Below are positions 38,553-47,200 of a stretch of DNA of 64,000 nucleotides, in pieces. The stretch covers positions 1 through 64,000 of the forward strand of contig JADLDO010000039.1 in the NCBI GenBank assembly GCA_020846635.1. The letters are read 5' to 3'. The notes under the pieces were generated by a model. That model saw only the letters and a list, made by a program, of their open reading frames with translations. It had not been told where the DNA came from and did not search any database. Positions within the stretch are counted from its first letter, which is position 1; each line of letters starts with the position of its first letter. This DNA is from Caldilineaceae bacterium. GTDB lineage: Bacteria; Chloroflexota; Anaerolineae; Caldilineales; Caldilineaceae. The position numbers were made by a program, and so were the translations under genes.

Positions 38553-39152
38553 TCATACTGTATCCTTGCCGCTTACATCCTGGTCAGTTGTGTCCGGGTC
38601 AGTTGCATCCGGGGCGCGCTGATAAATCCCTGCCTGGCGCACCAGCAACTCCGTATCGACCAAGTAGCGACGCAGCGTTGCATGATCCTCGCTATGCCCT
38701 GCCAACATTTCGTTGACTTCATGCTCAGAATAAGCGCGGCCCGGCTCAAAGTGCGATGCCAACCAGCGCAGCAGCACCAACCGCTTACCCTGTTGGGCAG
38801 GATACTGGATCATCTTGCCGCCGCGTACATAGGTCACCAAAATTTGCTCATCGCTCGATTCAGGCACAGGCGCGGCAGCACGCGCAAAGAGCGTACGCTT
38901 CCACTGTTGAATCTGGCGCACATCGAGCGCGTACTGTTCGTCATCCACCTGCCGCAGCAGCCCCGCTGCCACCAGTTCAGCCACATGCTTGGCGGGGGGT
39001 GTGCGCTTGCCTGGCAGCACCGCCGCTAATTGACGCACCGTACAGGGCTGTTGGGCTGCCAGTCCGAGGATCACCAGGCGATCCTCATCCAAGATCAACT
39101 TGAGCAGTGCATCTGCGGATTGATCCGTGGGATTCTCTCTAGGTTCAACCAT
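38553..39152 (-). CDS. winged-helix protein with DUF2087 domain
   Basis: 199 aa. Residues ~15-75 form an ArsR-like winged helix (LVILGLAAQQPCTVRQLAAVL, HVAELVAAGLLRQV). The C-terminal part (KRLVLLRWLASHFEPGRAYSEHEVNEML, DHATLRRYLVDTELLVR) is DUF2087, a domain found in transcriptional regulators. An Asp/Thr-rich tail closes the protein. It is transcribed ahead of the HAD gene, so it is a candidate regulator of that unit. It diverges from the lipoprotein at 39391; the 238-base gap holds a CATCCAAC direct repeat (~39190-39210). Confidence 0.88.
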   Translation of the reverse strand: MVEPRENPTDQSADALLKLILDEDRLVILGLAAQQPCTVRQLAAVLPGKRTPPAKHVAELVAAGLLRQVDDEQYALDVRQIQQWKRTLFARAAAPVPESSDEQILVTYVRGGKMIQYPAQQGKRLVLLRWLASHFEPGRAYSEHEVNEMLAGHSEDHATLRRYLVDTELLVRQAGIYQRAPDATDPDTTDQDVSGKDTV

Positions 39153-39390
39153 CTATCGCCCTCCTGAGTTACCTGGGGTATCCTATAGGCATCCAACCGG
39201 CATCCAACACGATTGTACCACCCGCATTCCATCATTCTCAAGCGAAACAGAAGGAACCTTTCAGTTCCGAGCAAAGTCCTATGGCAAGATGCAGATAAAT
39301 CAAGAGGCAGGCAACCCTGTCCAATTAACGAATGCAATAGCGGGCGAGATCGCAGAGTCGATCCACCCAAGATGAAAGAGAGACAGACGA

Positions 39391-40542
39391 ATGGTATCAA
39401 TGATGCATAAATCCTGGATCGTCCTGCTTGTGACGATGGTGTTGGCTCTAGGGGCGTGTATGCCCGTAACACCCACCGCTCAAACTTCGCCGTTGAGCGA
39501 ACCCGCCGCCGAAGGCACACCCACGCCAGCCGCAGAAGCCACAGAGGCCCCAACAGAAGAAGCCACAGAGGAGGCCACAGCAGAAGCAACGGTGGAAGCT
39601 ACTCAAGAACCTGCTGCGGAAACCGGCAGCGAAGATGTCGACATGGGCGCGCTGGTGCGCCAAATTTTGGCCCAACAGTTGCAGCTCAACCTTGACCAAG
39701 TTGAAATCGTCTCTGTCGAAAAAGTCGAATGGCCCGATGCCTGTCTGGGTGTCTATACTGCCGACATGATGTGCGCCCAGGTCATCACCCCTGGCTATTT
39801 GGTCATCTTATCCGTCGATGGGCAGCAATACGAATATCACACCAATCTCGATGGCAACTTTGTACAGCTTGCCACCGCGCCGGAAGCCAATATCGGCGAT
39901 GTGCTGATTGACTGGCAGCAGACGCTCGATACCTGCCAATCGGCACAATTTGGCCGAGATGGGGTGGTCTTTGGCCCCTGCATGGGTGTACGCATGGGTG
40001 GCAAGTTAGTCTCCAGCGAGCGCGAGAACGAATTGGCGGACTTTGTCGCCACCTATGCTCCCTTTGAAAGCGAGACGCCCGCCGGGATTGTCACCTTTAA
40101 CGGCGCAGGCAGCACCGAAGCCACACCCGCCGAGCAGCGCATGATCGCCGAATGGGCGCGCCAAGCGGCGCTAGAAGCCTCCGCGGGTCGCTCTGGCGCA
40201 TCGTGGGGACTGGCTTTTGCCTGGCACCGTGAAGGGGGCATTGCCGGCTTTTGTGATGACCTGACCGTCTATGTCACCGGGCAGCTCTTTGCCTCTAGCT
40301 GTAAAGGCCAGACTGCCCAGACCATCTCCTCACGGCGCATGAGTGCAGAAGAATTAGAGCAAGTCTACACCTGGATCGATACCTATTCGCCCTTCGAGTA
40401 CATCCACGATGATGGGCCCGTAGCCGATTCGATGGAGGTGCGGATGGTCTTTTCTGGCGCGGGCAGTACCCAAGCGGACGAGCCCACACAACAGGAGATC
40501 GTGGCCTTTGCCAGCGCGCTCTATGCGCAAGAAGTCCGCTAA
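39391..40542 (+). CDS. lipoprotein with E/A/T-rich linker
   Basis: 383 aa. The lipoprotein signal (KSWIVLLVTMVLALGAC) ends in a lipobox, and an acidic Ala/Glu/Thr/Pro-rich linker (~residues 30-85) extends the protein from the membrane. The rest has two regions, the second containing EGGIAGFCDDLTVYVTGQLFASSC, which looks like a Cys-bearing beta domain; similar sequences occur in Chloroflexota surface proteins. Several paired Cys (e.g. WPDACLGVYTADMMCAQ) suggest disulfides. No enzymatic motif is visible. The start at 39391 is chosen for the upstream GAGAG; ATGs at 39400 and 39403 are alternatives. Confidence 0.75.
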   Translation: MVSMMHKSWIVLLVTMVLALGACMPVTPTAQTSPLSEPAAEGTPTPAAEATEAPTEEATEEATAEATVEATQEPAAETGSEDVDMGALVRQILAQQLQLNLDQVEIVSVEKVEWPDACLGVYTADMMCAQVITPGYLVILSVDGQQYEYHTNLDGNFVQLATAPEANIGDVLIDWQQTLDTCQSAQFGRDGVVFGPCMGVRMGGKLVSSERENELADFVATYAPFESETPAGIVTFNGAGSTEATPAEQRMIAEWARQAALEASAGRSGASWGLAFAWHREGGIAGFCDDLTVYVTGQLFASSCKGQTAQTISSRRMSAEELEQVYTWIDTYSPFEYIHDDGPVADSMEVRMVFSGAGSTQADEPTQQEIVAFASALYAQEVR

Positions 40543-40573
40543 TACATCCTCTGTCTTCGAATCGTTATGTCTA

Positions 40574-40606
40574 ACCCAGTGCAACGGCTTGTACGTTGCA
40601 CTGGGT
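40574..40606 (+). terminator. hairpin after the lipoprotein gene
   Basis: A perfect 13-bp stem (40574-40586 with 40594-40606) with a 7-base loop follows the stop at 40542. There is no T-run. Its 3' edge abuts a 9-base direct repeat that flanks the palindromic element. Confidence 0.55.
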
Positions 40607-40792
40607 AATCACACTGAGCGCCAGCCGCCGGAGGCTAAAGCGGAAGCCCTTTGGGCGCGGCTATGAGCGACGCCCCCTAAACGGGGCTTGGCGAGCAGCG
40701 TCTTAAGTCCCCTTTAGGGGGCGTTGTCCTATAGCCCTGCGGCTTTAGCCCTGGGCGGCCTCGCGGCTGCGGTACATCAGTGAGTAATCACA
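40605..40792 (+). mobile_element. MITE-like imperfect-palindrome element, copy 1, with 9-bp flanking direct repeat
   Basis: The core (40622-40778) folds as a long imperfect palindrome: CCGGAGGCTAAAGC...GCGGCTATG..ACGCCCCCTAAA pairs with TTTAGGGGGCGTTG..TATAGCCCTGCGGCTTTAGCC. GTAATCACA occurs exactly at both flanks (40605-40613 and 40784-40792), and CACTGA/TCAGTG lies inverted just inside, which suggests a target-site duplication and short terminal repeats. It is non-coding. A second copy is at 59391. It could be a MITE, a REP-type element or a structured RNA. Confidence 0.65.
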
Positions 40793-40805
40793 ATGGAGCA
40801 ATCTC

Positions 40806-41300
40806 ATGTCCCTGAAGGGTAGCCTGCAACGCCTCTACGTCGAGTGGAGTGCAAAAGGCGATAGCTATGAAGAACTCGTGCAGCGGCTGCGCAAGAACGA
40901 AAGCACCACCCACGCGCGTTTGCTCAATGCCACCGAGGCAGCCTGGAACCGTGAGCGCGCCAGCCATGTCATCGGCATCGAACGTTGGGGCGCGCAGCGA
41001 CTGCGTACACTACTGGGCGAGCCGCTGGTCATGGACGAGTACGATGGTTATGCGCCCAGCACAGACCTTAGCATGGCTGAACTTGCCGCAGAATTCAAGA
41101 GCACGCGCGCGGCCACCCTCGCGCTCGTAAACGAGCTTGAGCGCAAAGGCATCTCATTAGCCAAAATCGCGAAACACAATGAGCTAGGCGATCTTTCGCT
41201 AGGCGGCTGGCTGGCCTACATCTCCAGCCACACAGCCCGCGAGACCCTTGCTGTTGCACAACGCCGCCAGAACAAAACCAGTCAAACCACAGAAACCTAG
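40806..41300 (+). CDS. DinB-like protein
   Basis: 164 aa. The helical pattern with HVIGIERWGAQRLR and the C-terminal LSLGGWLAYISSHTARE resembles DinB-family four-helix metal proteins, with His residues in helices 2 and 4. The usual third metal-binding His is less clear (KHNELGDLSLGGW). DinB-like proteins act in thiol-dependent or stress reactions, but no activity can be inferred here. The ATG lies ~13 bases after the end of palindromic element copy 1, so that element sits in its promoter region. A Thr/Gln/Asn-rich tail ends the protein. Confidence 0.75.
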   Translation: MSLKGSLQRLYVEWSAKGDSYEELVQRLRKNESTTHARLLNATEAAWNRERASHVIGIERWGAQRLRTLLGEPLVMDEYDGYAPSTDLSMAELAAEFKSTRAATLALVNELERKGISLAKIAKHNELGDLSLGGWLAYISSHTARETLAVAQRRQNKTSQTTET

Positions 41301-41370
41301 CGCACAAGATCCTGGCGCAAACATCACCACACATGCGCGCGGCTATATCCTGAGGGGTATCCACGATACC

Positions 41371-41400
41371 TGGTCAAGCATCGTGTCTCTGTTGTACAAT
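41371..41400 (+). promoter_or_regulatory. candidate promoter for the FxLYD lipoprotein
   Basis: TGGTCA (41371-41376) lies 18 bases from TACAAT (41395-41400). The start point would be near 41407, giving a leader of about 76 bases to ATG 41483. Only the -10 is strong. Confidence 0.35.
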
Positions 41401-41482
41401 AAAGACCGCAGACCACTCCCTTGATCCAGATGTGTCCCTTGATCCAGACGTAAATGTCTCTCGGAGAAAGGATTAACCGACC

Positions 41483-43075
41483 ATGCGTGCTTTCCTTGCC
41501 TTCAGCCTTGCGGGCATCCTCATGCTAGCCGCGGGGTGCAGCCAAATGCCTATGTCTCCAACCGGCATGCAGACGGATATTGCCGCGACAGTAGAATCCT
41601 CTGTAGCAGGCACCGTTGCCGCCATGACGGGCGCTACCGCGCAGCCGGTAGCCGAAGCAACTGAGGTCGGTATCGGCCCAATCATCACAGGGACAGTCAT
41701 CCAACTCACCCCCATCACCGCAGCCGCTGCCGTTACCACCACAACGCTACCCACTGTGACAGAGCTTCCACCCGCCACGACGATACCCAGCGCCACTGTG
41801 CCGCTCACGACGACCATTACGGTCACGGCCACGCTGATGCCTACAAGTACCACTGTGCCTACCGCTACAGTTGTGCCAACCAACACGGTTGCTCCCACGG
41901 GGACTGCTGCCGCGCCAGGTACTGGGATTCCGACCGATACAGTGATTCCGACGAGTACACTGCCCATCACCGGCACCATCACCGTTACGGCGACCCTCAT
42001 GCCCACCAGCACAGATGATCCGAATGGTACGGCGGCTGCGACAAGCACAACAGTTCCTACGGGTTCGCTGCCCATCACAGCGACCATTACAGTCAGCGCA
42101 ACCTTGATGCCCACCAGCACAGACAATCCTACAAGCACAGCCCTGCCGGGAGAAACCACGGTCCCGACCAACACCGTCGTACCGACGACTACAACTGCGC
42201 CTACGTCTACAGCCGTACCCACAACCACCGTTACGCCGACAAACACCGTGGTTCCGACAGGCACAGTCGTACCCACAACGACCGTCACGCCTACCAGTAC
42301 GGTTGTCCCGACAGGCACAGTGATTCCCACTGGCACAGTCGTTCCAACAGAAACGGTTATACCGACCGGCACAGTCATCCCGACCAGCACAGTACCGCCG
42401 ACAACCCCAACGACGCCCACGCCGACTTCACCGCCATCCGCCACGCCAACGCCCACACTGACGCCGACGACAACGCCCACGCCCGGCCCATCGCCGACAC
42501 CCACGACTCTGCCATCGACTGTATTCCTGGGCAGCCATCGCAGCTATAGCGACGGAGGCGCGCTCGCCGTTGTCGGTGAAGTGATCAACGGCAGTCCTGC
42601 GCCCGTTTACGGCGTGACTATCATCGCGACCTTTTACGATGCGAGCGGCAACCTGGTCGGTGCAACCGAATCGGCCACATTCCTGCCGCAAACACTGCCA
42701 ACACAAGCCAATCCTTTTAAGCTGCAACTGCTCAATGCCCCATCCAACGTCAACCGCTATGAACTGACGTTGCGCTGGAATGAGTTGAGCTTTACTTCCT
42801 ATGACCGCGCCACCATCACCCGCGAAGAAGTGCGGAAGGAAAACGGCGTGGAGATCCTAGGCGACATTCGCAACGACCACCGCGGCCAACTGAGCAACCT
42901 GGTCGTCGTCGCAACCTTCTACGATGAGAGCGGCACCGTGTTGGATGTCATCCCCGGACAAGCCAGTGTCGCCGACCTCGCCCCAGGCGCAACCGCAACC
43001 TTTAGCGTGCAAAGCCGCCAGGATATACCGTACGCCTCATATCTGGTGCAGATCGAAGGGATGACGGGGCAGTAG
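41483..43075 (+). CDS. lipoprotein with long Thr/Pro stalk and two FxLYD-like domains
   Basis: 530 aa. The signal ends in the lipobox LAAGC. Residues ~75-345 are a low-complexity stalk of repeated TxTVxPT units, a heavily threonine-rich region that could be O-glycosylated and span the cell envelope. Two beta-sandwich modules of the FxLYD type follow (~355-440, GEVINGSPAPVYGVTIIATFYD; ~450-530, GDIRNDHRGQLSNLVVVATFYD). They suggest a surface-exposed binding protein held away from the membrane. The antisense strand of the stalk is open for 343 codons, a by-product of its composition. Confidence 0.85.
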   Translation: MRAFLAFSLAGILMLAAGCSQMPMSPTGMQTDIAATVESSVAGTVAAMTGATAQPVAEATEVGIGPIITGTVIQLTPITAAAAVTTTTLPTVTELPPATTIPSATVPLTTTITVTATLMPTSTTVPTATVVPTNTVAPTGTAAAPGTGIPTDTVIPTSTLPITGTITVTATLMPTSTDDPNGTAAATSTTVPTGSLPITATITVSATLMPTSTDNPTSTALPGETTVPTNTVVPTTTTAPTSTAVPTTTVTPTNTVVPTGTVVPTTTVTPTSTVVPTGTVIPTGTVVPTETVIPTGTVIPTSTVPPTTPTTPTPTSPPSATPTPTLTPTTTPTPGPSPTPTTLPSTVFLGSHRSYSDGGALAVVGEVINGSPAPVYGVTIIATFYDASGNLVGATESATFLPQTLPTQANPFKLQLLNAPSNVNRYELTLRWNELSFTSYDRATITREEVRKENGVEILGDIRNDHRGQLSNLVVVATFYDESGTVLDVIPGQASVADLAPGATATFSVQSRQDIPYASYLVQIEGMTGQ

Positions 43076-43086
43076 GGTCGTCACGA

Positions 43087-43120
43087 ACCCGCCTGGAAGC
43101 TCAGAAGCTTTCGGGCGGGT
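43087..43120. terminator. hairpin after the FxLYD lipoprotein gene
   Basis: A 15-bp stem with two G-T pairs (43087-43101 with 43106-43120) and a 4-base loop carries the GGAAGCT core also found at 29598 and 32834. It lies between the convergent genes ending at 43075 and 43139. Confidence 0.65.
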
Positions 43121-43138
43121 GTTAGTCCCATACCTATA

Positions 43139-44083
43139 TTATGGGCGCTCCTTTAGCAGCGGGCCGATGATCTCGATGCGGTTTGTTTGAATCCCATCCA
43201 GCGGCAGTTCCCAAACTGCCTCTAGCTGTTCTGGCGTATCCACATCGATCACGTATACCTTTGCGCCCGCTTGATGTGCCCTGGCGAGTATGAGATTCGG
43301 CCAGCCTGGCACCGAGTCGAGCATCGCAAAGGGTACGGCAATGATATTCTGCCTGCATTGCGCCGAGAGTGCGCCGGTCATTAACATGCGCAAGAGATAG
43401 TCACCAAGACAGGCTTTAACATCAGCAGCGGTGAAAAGATAGGGCGACACGTCCGGCGCTTTTTCATGCAGCAGCGCATACTCGACACCCCAATAGGACA
43501 ATCGAGCCCGATCTTCTGCCGGACGTTCCGCCAAAAAATCTGCCAGAAGTTCGACCGTCTCATCGCCGCCATCCTTGTTGTTTATGACAAAGTGCTTGCC
43601 TGGAAAAGTATTAAGCACCTCCTCCAAAGTCGGCATCATCCCCACCCCTGTCCCCCGTAAAGGGAATGTCTTCCCATCATCCGCCGTGTAGCCATAGGCA
43701 ATATCCAGGCTCTGCAAATAGGCGAGCGTCTGCTCATTTGTCACCCCTGTGCCATCTGTGCGGCAGTCCACAGTCCAGTCATGGAAAACGATCAGATGAT
43801 TGTCTGCCGTACGGTGAATGTCAAGTTCAACCGCAGTAGCGCCTTGTGCAAATGCTTCCTGCATCGAGGGCAGGGTGTTCTCCAGAAAGGCATGAGAGGG
43901 TGGATAGATAATCTTGCCTGTACAGGTTTCATTGGTCAGGTTGTCCAGCGGGAACGTTTGGTGTACGCCGCGATGGGCAACGACTTCAAATGAGGCCGCA
44001 GGTGGAATGGGCCAGGGAAAGTAGAGATAGGCTACAAGTAGCAAAAGCAGCAGACCGGTCGCGATAGAAATCCTTTTCAGCAT
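43139..44083 (-). CDS. glycerophosphodiester phosphodiesterase, membrane-anchored
   Basis: 314 aa from ATG 44083. A signal-anchor (residues ~4-21) precedes the GDPD TIM barrel. Family hallmarks are present: AHRGVHQTFPLDN, ENTLPSMQEAFAQGATAVELDIHRTADNHLIVFHD, and a conserved VINNKDGG segment. Enzymes of this family hydrolyse glycerophosphodiesters to glycerol 3-phosphate and an alcohol, using a divalent metal. The insertion after HRG (about 20 residues with a Cys) is longer than in the E. coli enzymes. An ATG at 44107 is an alternative start, but its codons are not conserved. Confidence 0.9.
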   Translation of the reverse strand: MLKRISIATGLLLLLLVAYLYFPWPIPPAASFEVVAHRGVHQTFPLDNLTNETCTGKIIYPPSHAFLENTLPSMQEAFAQGATAVELDIHRTADNHLIVFHDWTVDCRTDGTGVTNEQTLAYLQSLDIAYGYTADDGKTFPLRGTGVGMMPTLEEVLNTFPGKHFVINNKDGGDETVELLADFLAERPAEDRARLSYWGVEYALLHEKAPDVSPYLFTAADVKACLGDYLLRMLMTGALSAQCRQNIIAVPFAMLDSVPGWPNLILARAHQAGAKVYVIDVDTPEQLEAVWELPLDGIQTNRIEIIGPLLKERP

Positions 44084-44207
44084 TGGTTTTGTCCAAACAT
44101 CCTTCATTGAGCGGGTGCATAGCCATCCTACAAAGCCCATCTTACAAAGCATCGTAGAAATAACACTCGATCCGCCAAAACGGTTCCCCGCCGCAGGAAG
44201 GCGAACA

Positions 44208-44242
44208 AAAACGGGCGACCCTCTACTGGGGTCGCCCGTTTT
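44208..44242. terminator. terminator hairpin downstream of the giant subtilase gene
   Basis: A perfect 13-bp stem (44208-44220 with 44230-44242) with a 9-base loop is flanked by an A-run on the left, i.e. a T-run (TTTTT) on the minus strand, which ends the subtilase transcript (stop at 44279). Confidence 0.85.
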
Positions 44243-44278
44243 CTAGCTGCTACTCAATCATTCATAGCTCTAGCCTCG

Positions 44279-47200
44279 CTAATCGCGCAGATTCAGGTCC
44301 TCCGCCATCTGCACGCTTAGCCCCGGCTCGGCTGGCTCCAGACGGGGATCGACCTGGTCAAGACTTGTCGTTTCTTCTCCAGGCTCCGGCGTTGGCGTTA
44401 GCTCCGGCGTTCCGGTAGGCTCCGAAGTCTCCGTTGGTTCAGGAGTACCCGTCGGCTCCGAAGTCTCGGTCGGTTCGGGCGTGTCCGTTGGTTCACCCCC
44501 TTCGCCCACTGGGATCGTCACCGTAGCCGTATTGTCATTCTCGTTGCTCTCGGTAATGGCATTGTCCGGGTCAGCCGACACGGTTAGCATACGGTTGCCT
44601 TCCTTATCGGTTGTGTCATAGACCATTGTCGCCGACATCGTCTCCCCGGCAGCAATGGTGGCGATGATCACATCGTCGCCCACTTGCACAGGCTCGCTGT
44701 CGGTGACATCAATGACCCGTACAACAACCGCATTGGCATCAGCCGTACCCCCATTGCGTACGTTGATGGTCATCGTCACCAGATCGCCCGGTATTGGCTG
44801 TGTGGGTGAAATGATGACACTGCTGCTGGTCATCACCAGGTTGGGCAGCAAGCCCGGTTCCTCCTTCGCCGGTGGTTCTACGGTGAGCGTTGCCTCAACC
44901 TGGTTATCCTCCTCATTCGTCTCGGCAATCAGGTTGGCGGGATCAACGACCACCTGAATCTTGCGGTCGCCTTCCTTGCCCGTCGTATCATAGGTCACTT
45001 GGGCCACGCCCGATCCACCGCTGGAGATGCCGCCGATAATCTGAATGTCACCGATCGGTGTTGGCGTGCCATTGGTCACATCCTGCACCTGCACCTCCAC
45101 ACGATTGGCGTTGCGCTGCCCATCGTTCAGCACTGTCACCGTGATCGTCACTACCTGTCCATCGCTCGGCGTGACAGGGCTAAAGCGCACATTGTTTTCA
45201 CCCACCACCAAGTTTGGGGCAGGTGGCGGCGCAACGGTCAGCACCGTAATCGCTTCGTTGTCCCCCTCGTCGCTCTCGACAATGTTATTCACAGGGTCAA
45301 CCACCATGCGGATTGTGCGTTCGCCCGCCTTATCCGTGGTGTCATAGACCACTTGCACCGTGGCTTCCTCGCCTGGTTGCAGCGAATCAATCAGGCGCTG
45401 CTTACCGATCAACACAGGAGCGCCAGCGTCAGTTATATCCTCGATGCGTACAACGACATCCGTGGCAACCGCAGTGCCATTGTTCAGCGCCGTGGCGTGG
45501 ATCGTCACCAAGTTACCATCCTGGGGCGCGCTCGGCACAAACTCCAGATTGCTGCTCAACGCCACCAGATTGGGCGCGGGTGGCGCGCCAACGACCAGCG
45601 GCTTCGTCGCCCGGTTATCCTGCTCGTTAGACTCCACAATGAAGTTATTGGGGTCTGCGACCACCTGGAGCGTAAAGTCTCCAGCGACCGATGGCGCAAA
45701 GCTCATCTGCGCGGTCGCCGCACTGCCGGGGGCAATCCGCGCTAATGTTTGAGGTACGCCAATCGGCAATTGGCTGCCGCCGCTCACATCCATAAACTGC
45801 ACAACCACATCGCGCGCCTCGCGTGCGCCGTGGTTGAGGATCACGGCACGCACCGTCACAGGCTCATTGGCTGTCGCGGTCAAGGGGCTGAAGTTGATAT
45901 TGCCCGACAAGACCACAAGGTTCGGCTGGTCTGGTGCGTGGATCTCCAGCGTAAGCGTGGCTGTGTTGTCAGTCTCGCGCCCCTCGGCAATGAAGTTGTT
46001 GGGGTCAATGGCGACGCGGATTGTGCGGCTGCCCGCCTCATCGGTGGTCGTATAGCTCATCTCCACCACGGCGCTGCCACCTGCCGGAATCAGGGTGATG
46101 ACCTGCTGTGGCCCTACCGGTGTGCTGCCGCCTCCTGTCGTGTCGGTGAATTGGACAATCACATCCTTCGCGTCCGTCGCCCCGTTGTTCAGCACCACTG
46201 CACGAATCGTCACAGGTGTACCCGCAACCGGAACCGTAGGCGCAAAGGTCACATTGTTGGCTGTGATCATCAGGTTCGCTAAGGTGCTCTTGCTGCGCGC
46301 CAGCGTTGCCGTCGCCGTGTTATCGCTCTCGCTCGATTCAAAAATGGTGTTATTCGGATCGACCACCACCTGAATCTTACGGTCGCTGCTTCCAGAGGGC
46401 ACGTTGTAACTCACCTGCACCATGCCGCTGTCACCCGGCCCCAGGTCGGGGATCGTCTGTGGATCGCCGATGGGCGTGGAGCCACCCTCAGTCACGTCCA
46501 AGATATGCACCACCACTTCACCCACGGCTGCGCCACCCGCGTTGATCACGGTGGCGTAGATGGTTGCAGTACCTTCCATGCCAATCTCACCGGGATCAAA
46601 GCCAATCTGGTTGGCGCGAATCACCAGGTTCGGGATCGGGGGGGTCGCCACGCGGAAGGATGCCGATGCCCGGTTGTCGTTTTCGTTCTGCTCGACAATC
46701 AGGTTGTTGGGATCAACCACAACCTGCACATCGCGCTCGCCAAAACGACCGCGGGTATCATAGGCAATCTGCGCCGAACCGGCCCCACCGGCGGGGATGC
46801 TGCTGATCACCTGGTTGGCGCTAATCGGCGCGCCACTGGTGGGATCCACAAACTGCAACACGACATTCTCGGCTGGCCCGTTGCCATTGTTGCGAATCGT
46901 CGCGGTCACAGTCACCACGTCACCCGGCTGGGCAACGATGTGGCTGAAGCCGATATTCTCCTCTGTGACCATGAGATTCGGTAAGGGGGCCGCGCCCACA
47001 CGCAACACAGCCACAGCCTCATTGTCATTCTCTGCCGTCTCCGCAATGATCATATGCGGATCGACCACAACCCGAATACGCCGCTCGCCCGCCTTGACGG
47101 TTGTCTCAAAGAGAACCGAAGCCGTTGCGCTAGCGCCCGGAGCAATCTCCGCGATCGTCTGCTTGGCCCCAATCGGCTCTGCGCCGCCATTGGTTACATC

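Noticed and set aside
41814-42480. Possible CRISPR or satellite array from regular short repeats
   Set aside because: The repeats are in-frame threonine/proline codons within a lipoprotein gene and lack uniform repeat-spacer structure.
41473-42504. 343-codon open frame on the minus strand opposite the Thr/Pro stalk
   Set aside because: It is the complement of the repetitive stalk (Val/Gly-rich shadow), has no ribosome site and no family resemblance; the plus-strand lipoprotein has signal, lipobox and two domains.
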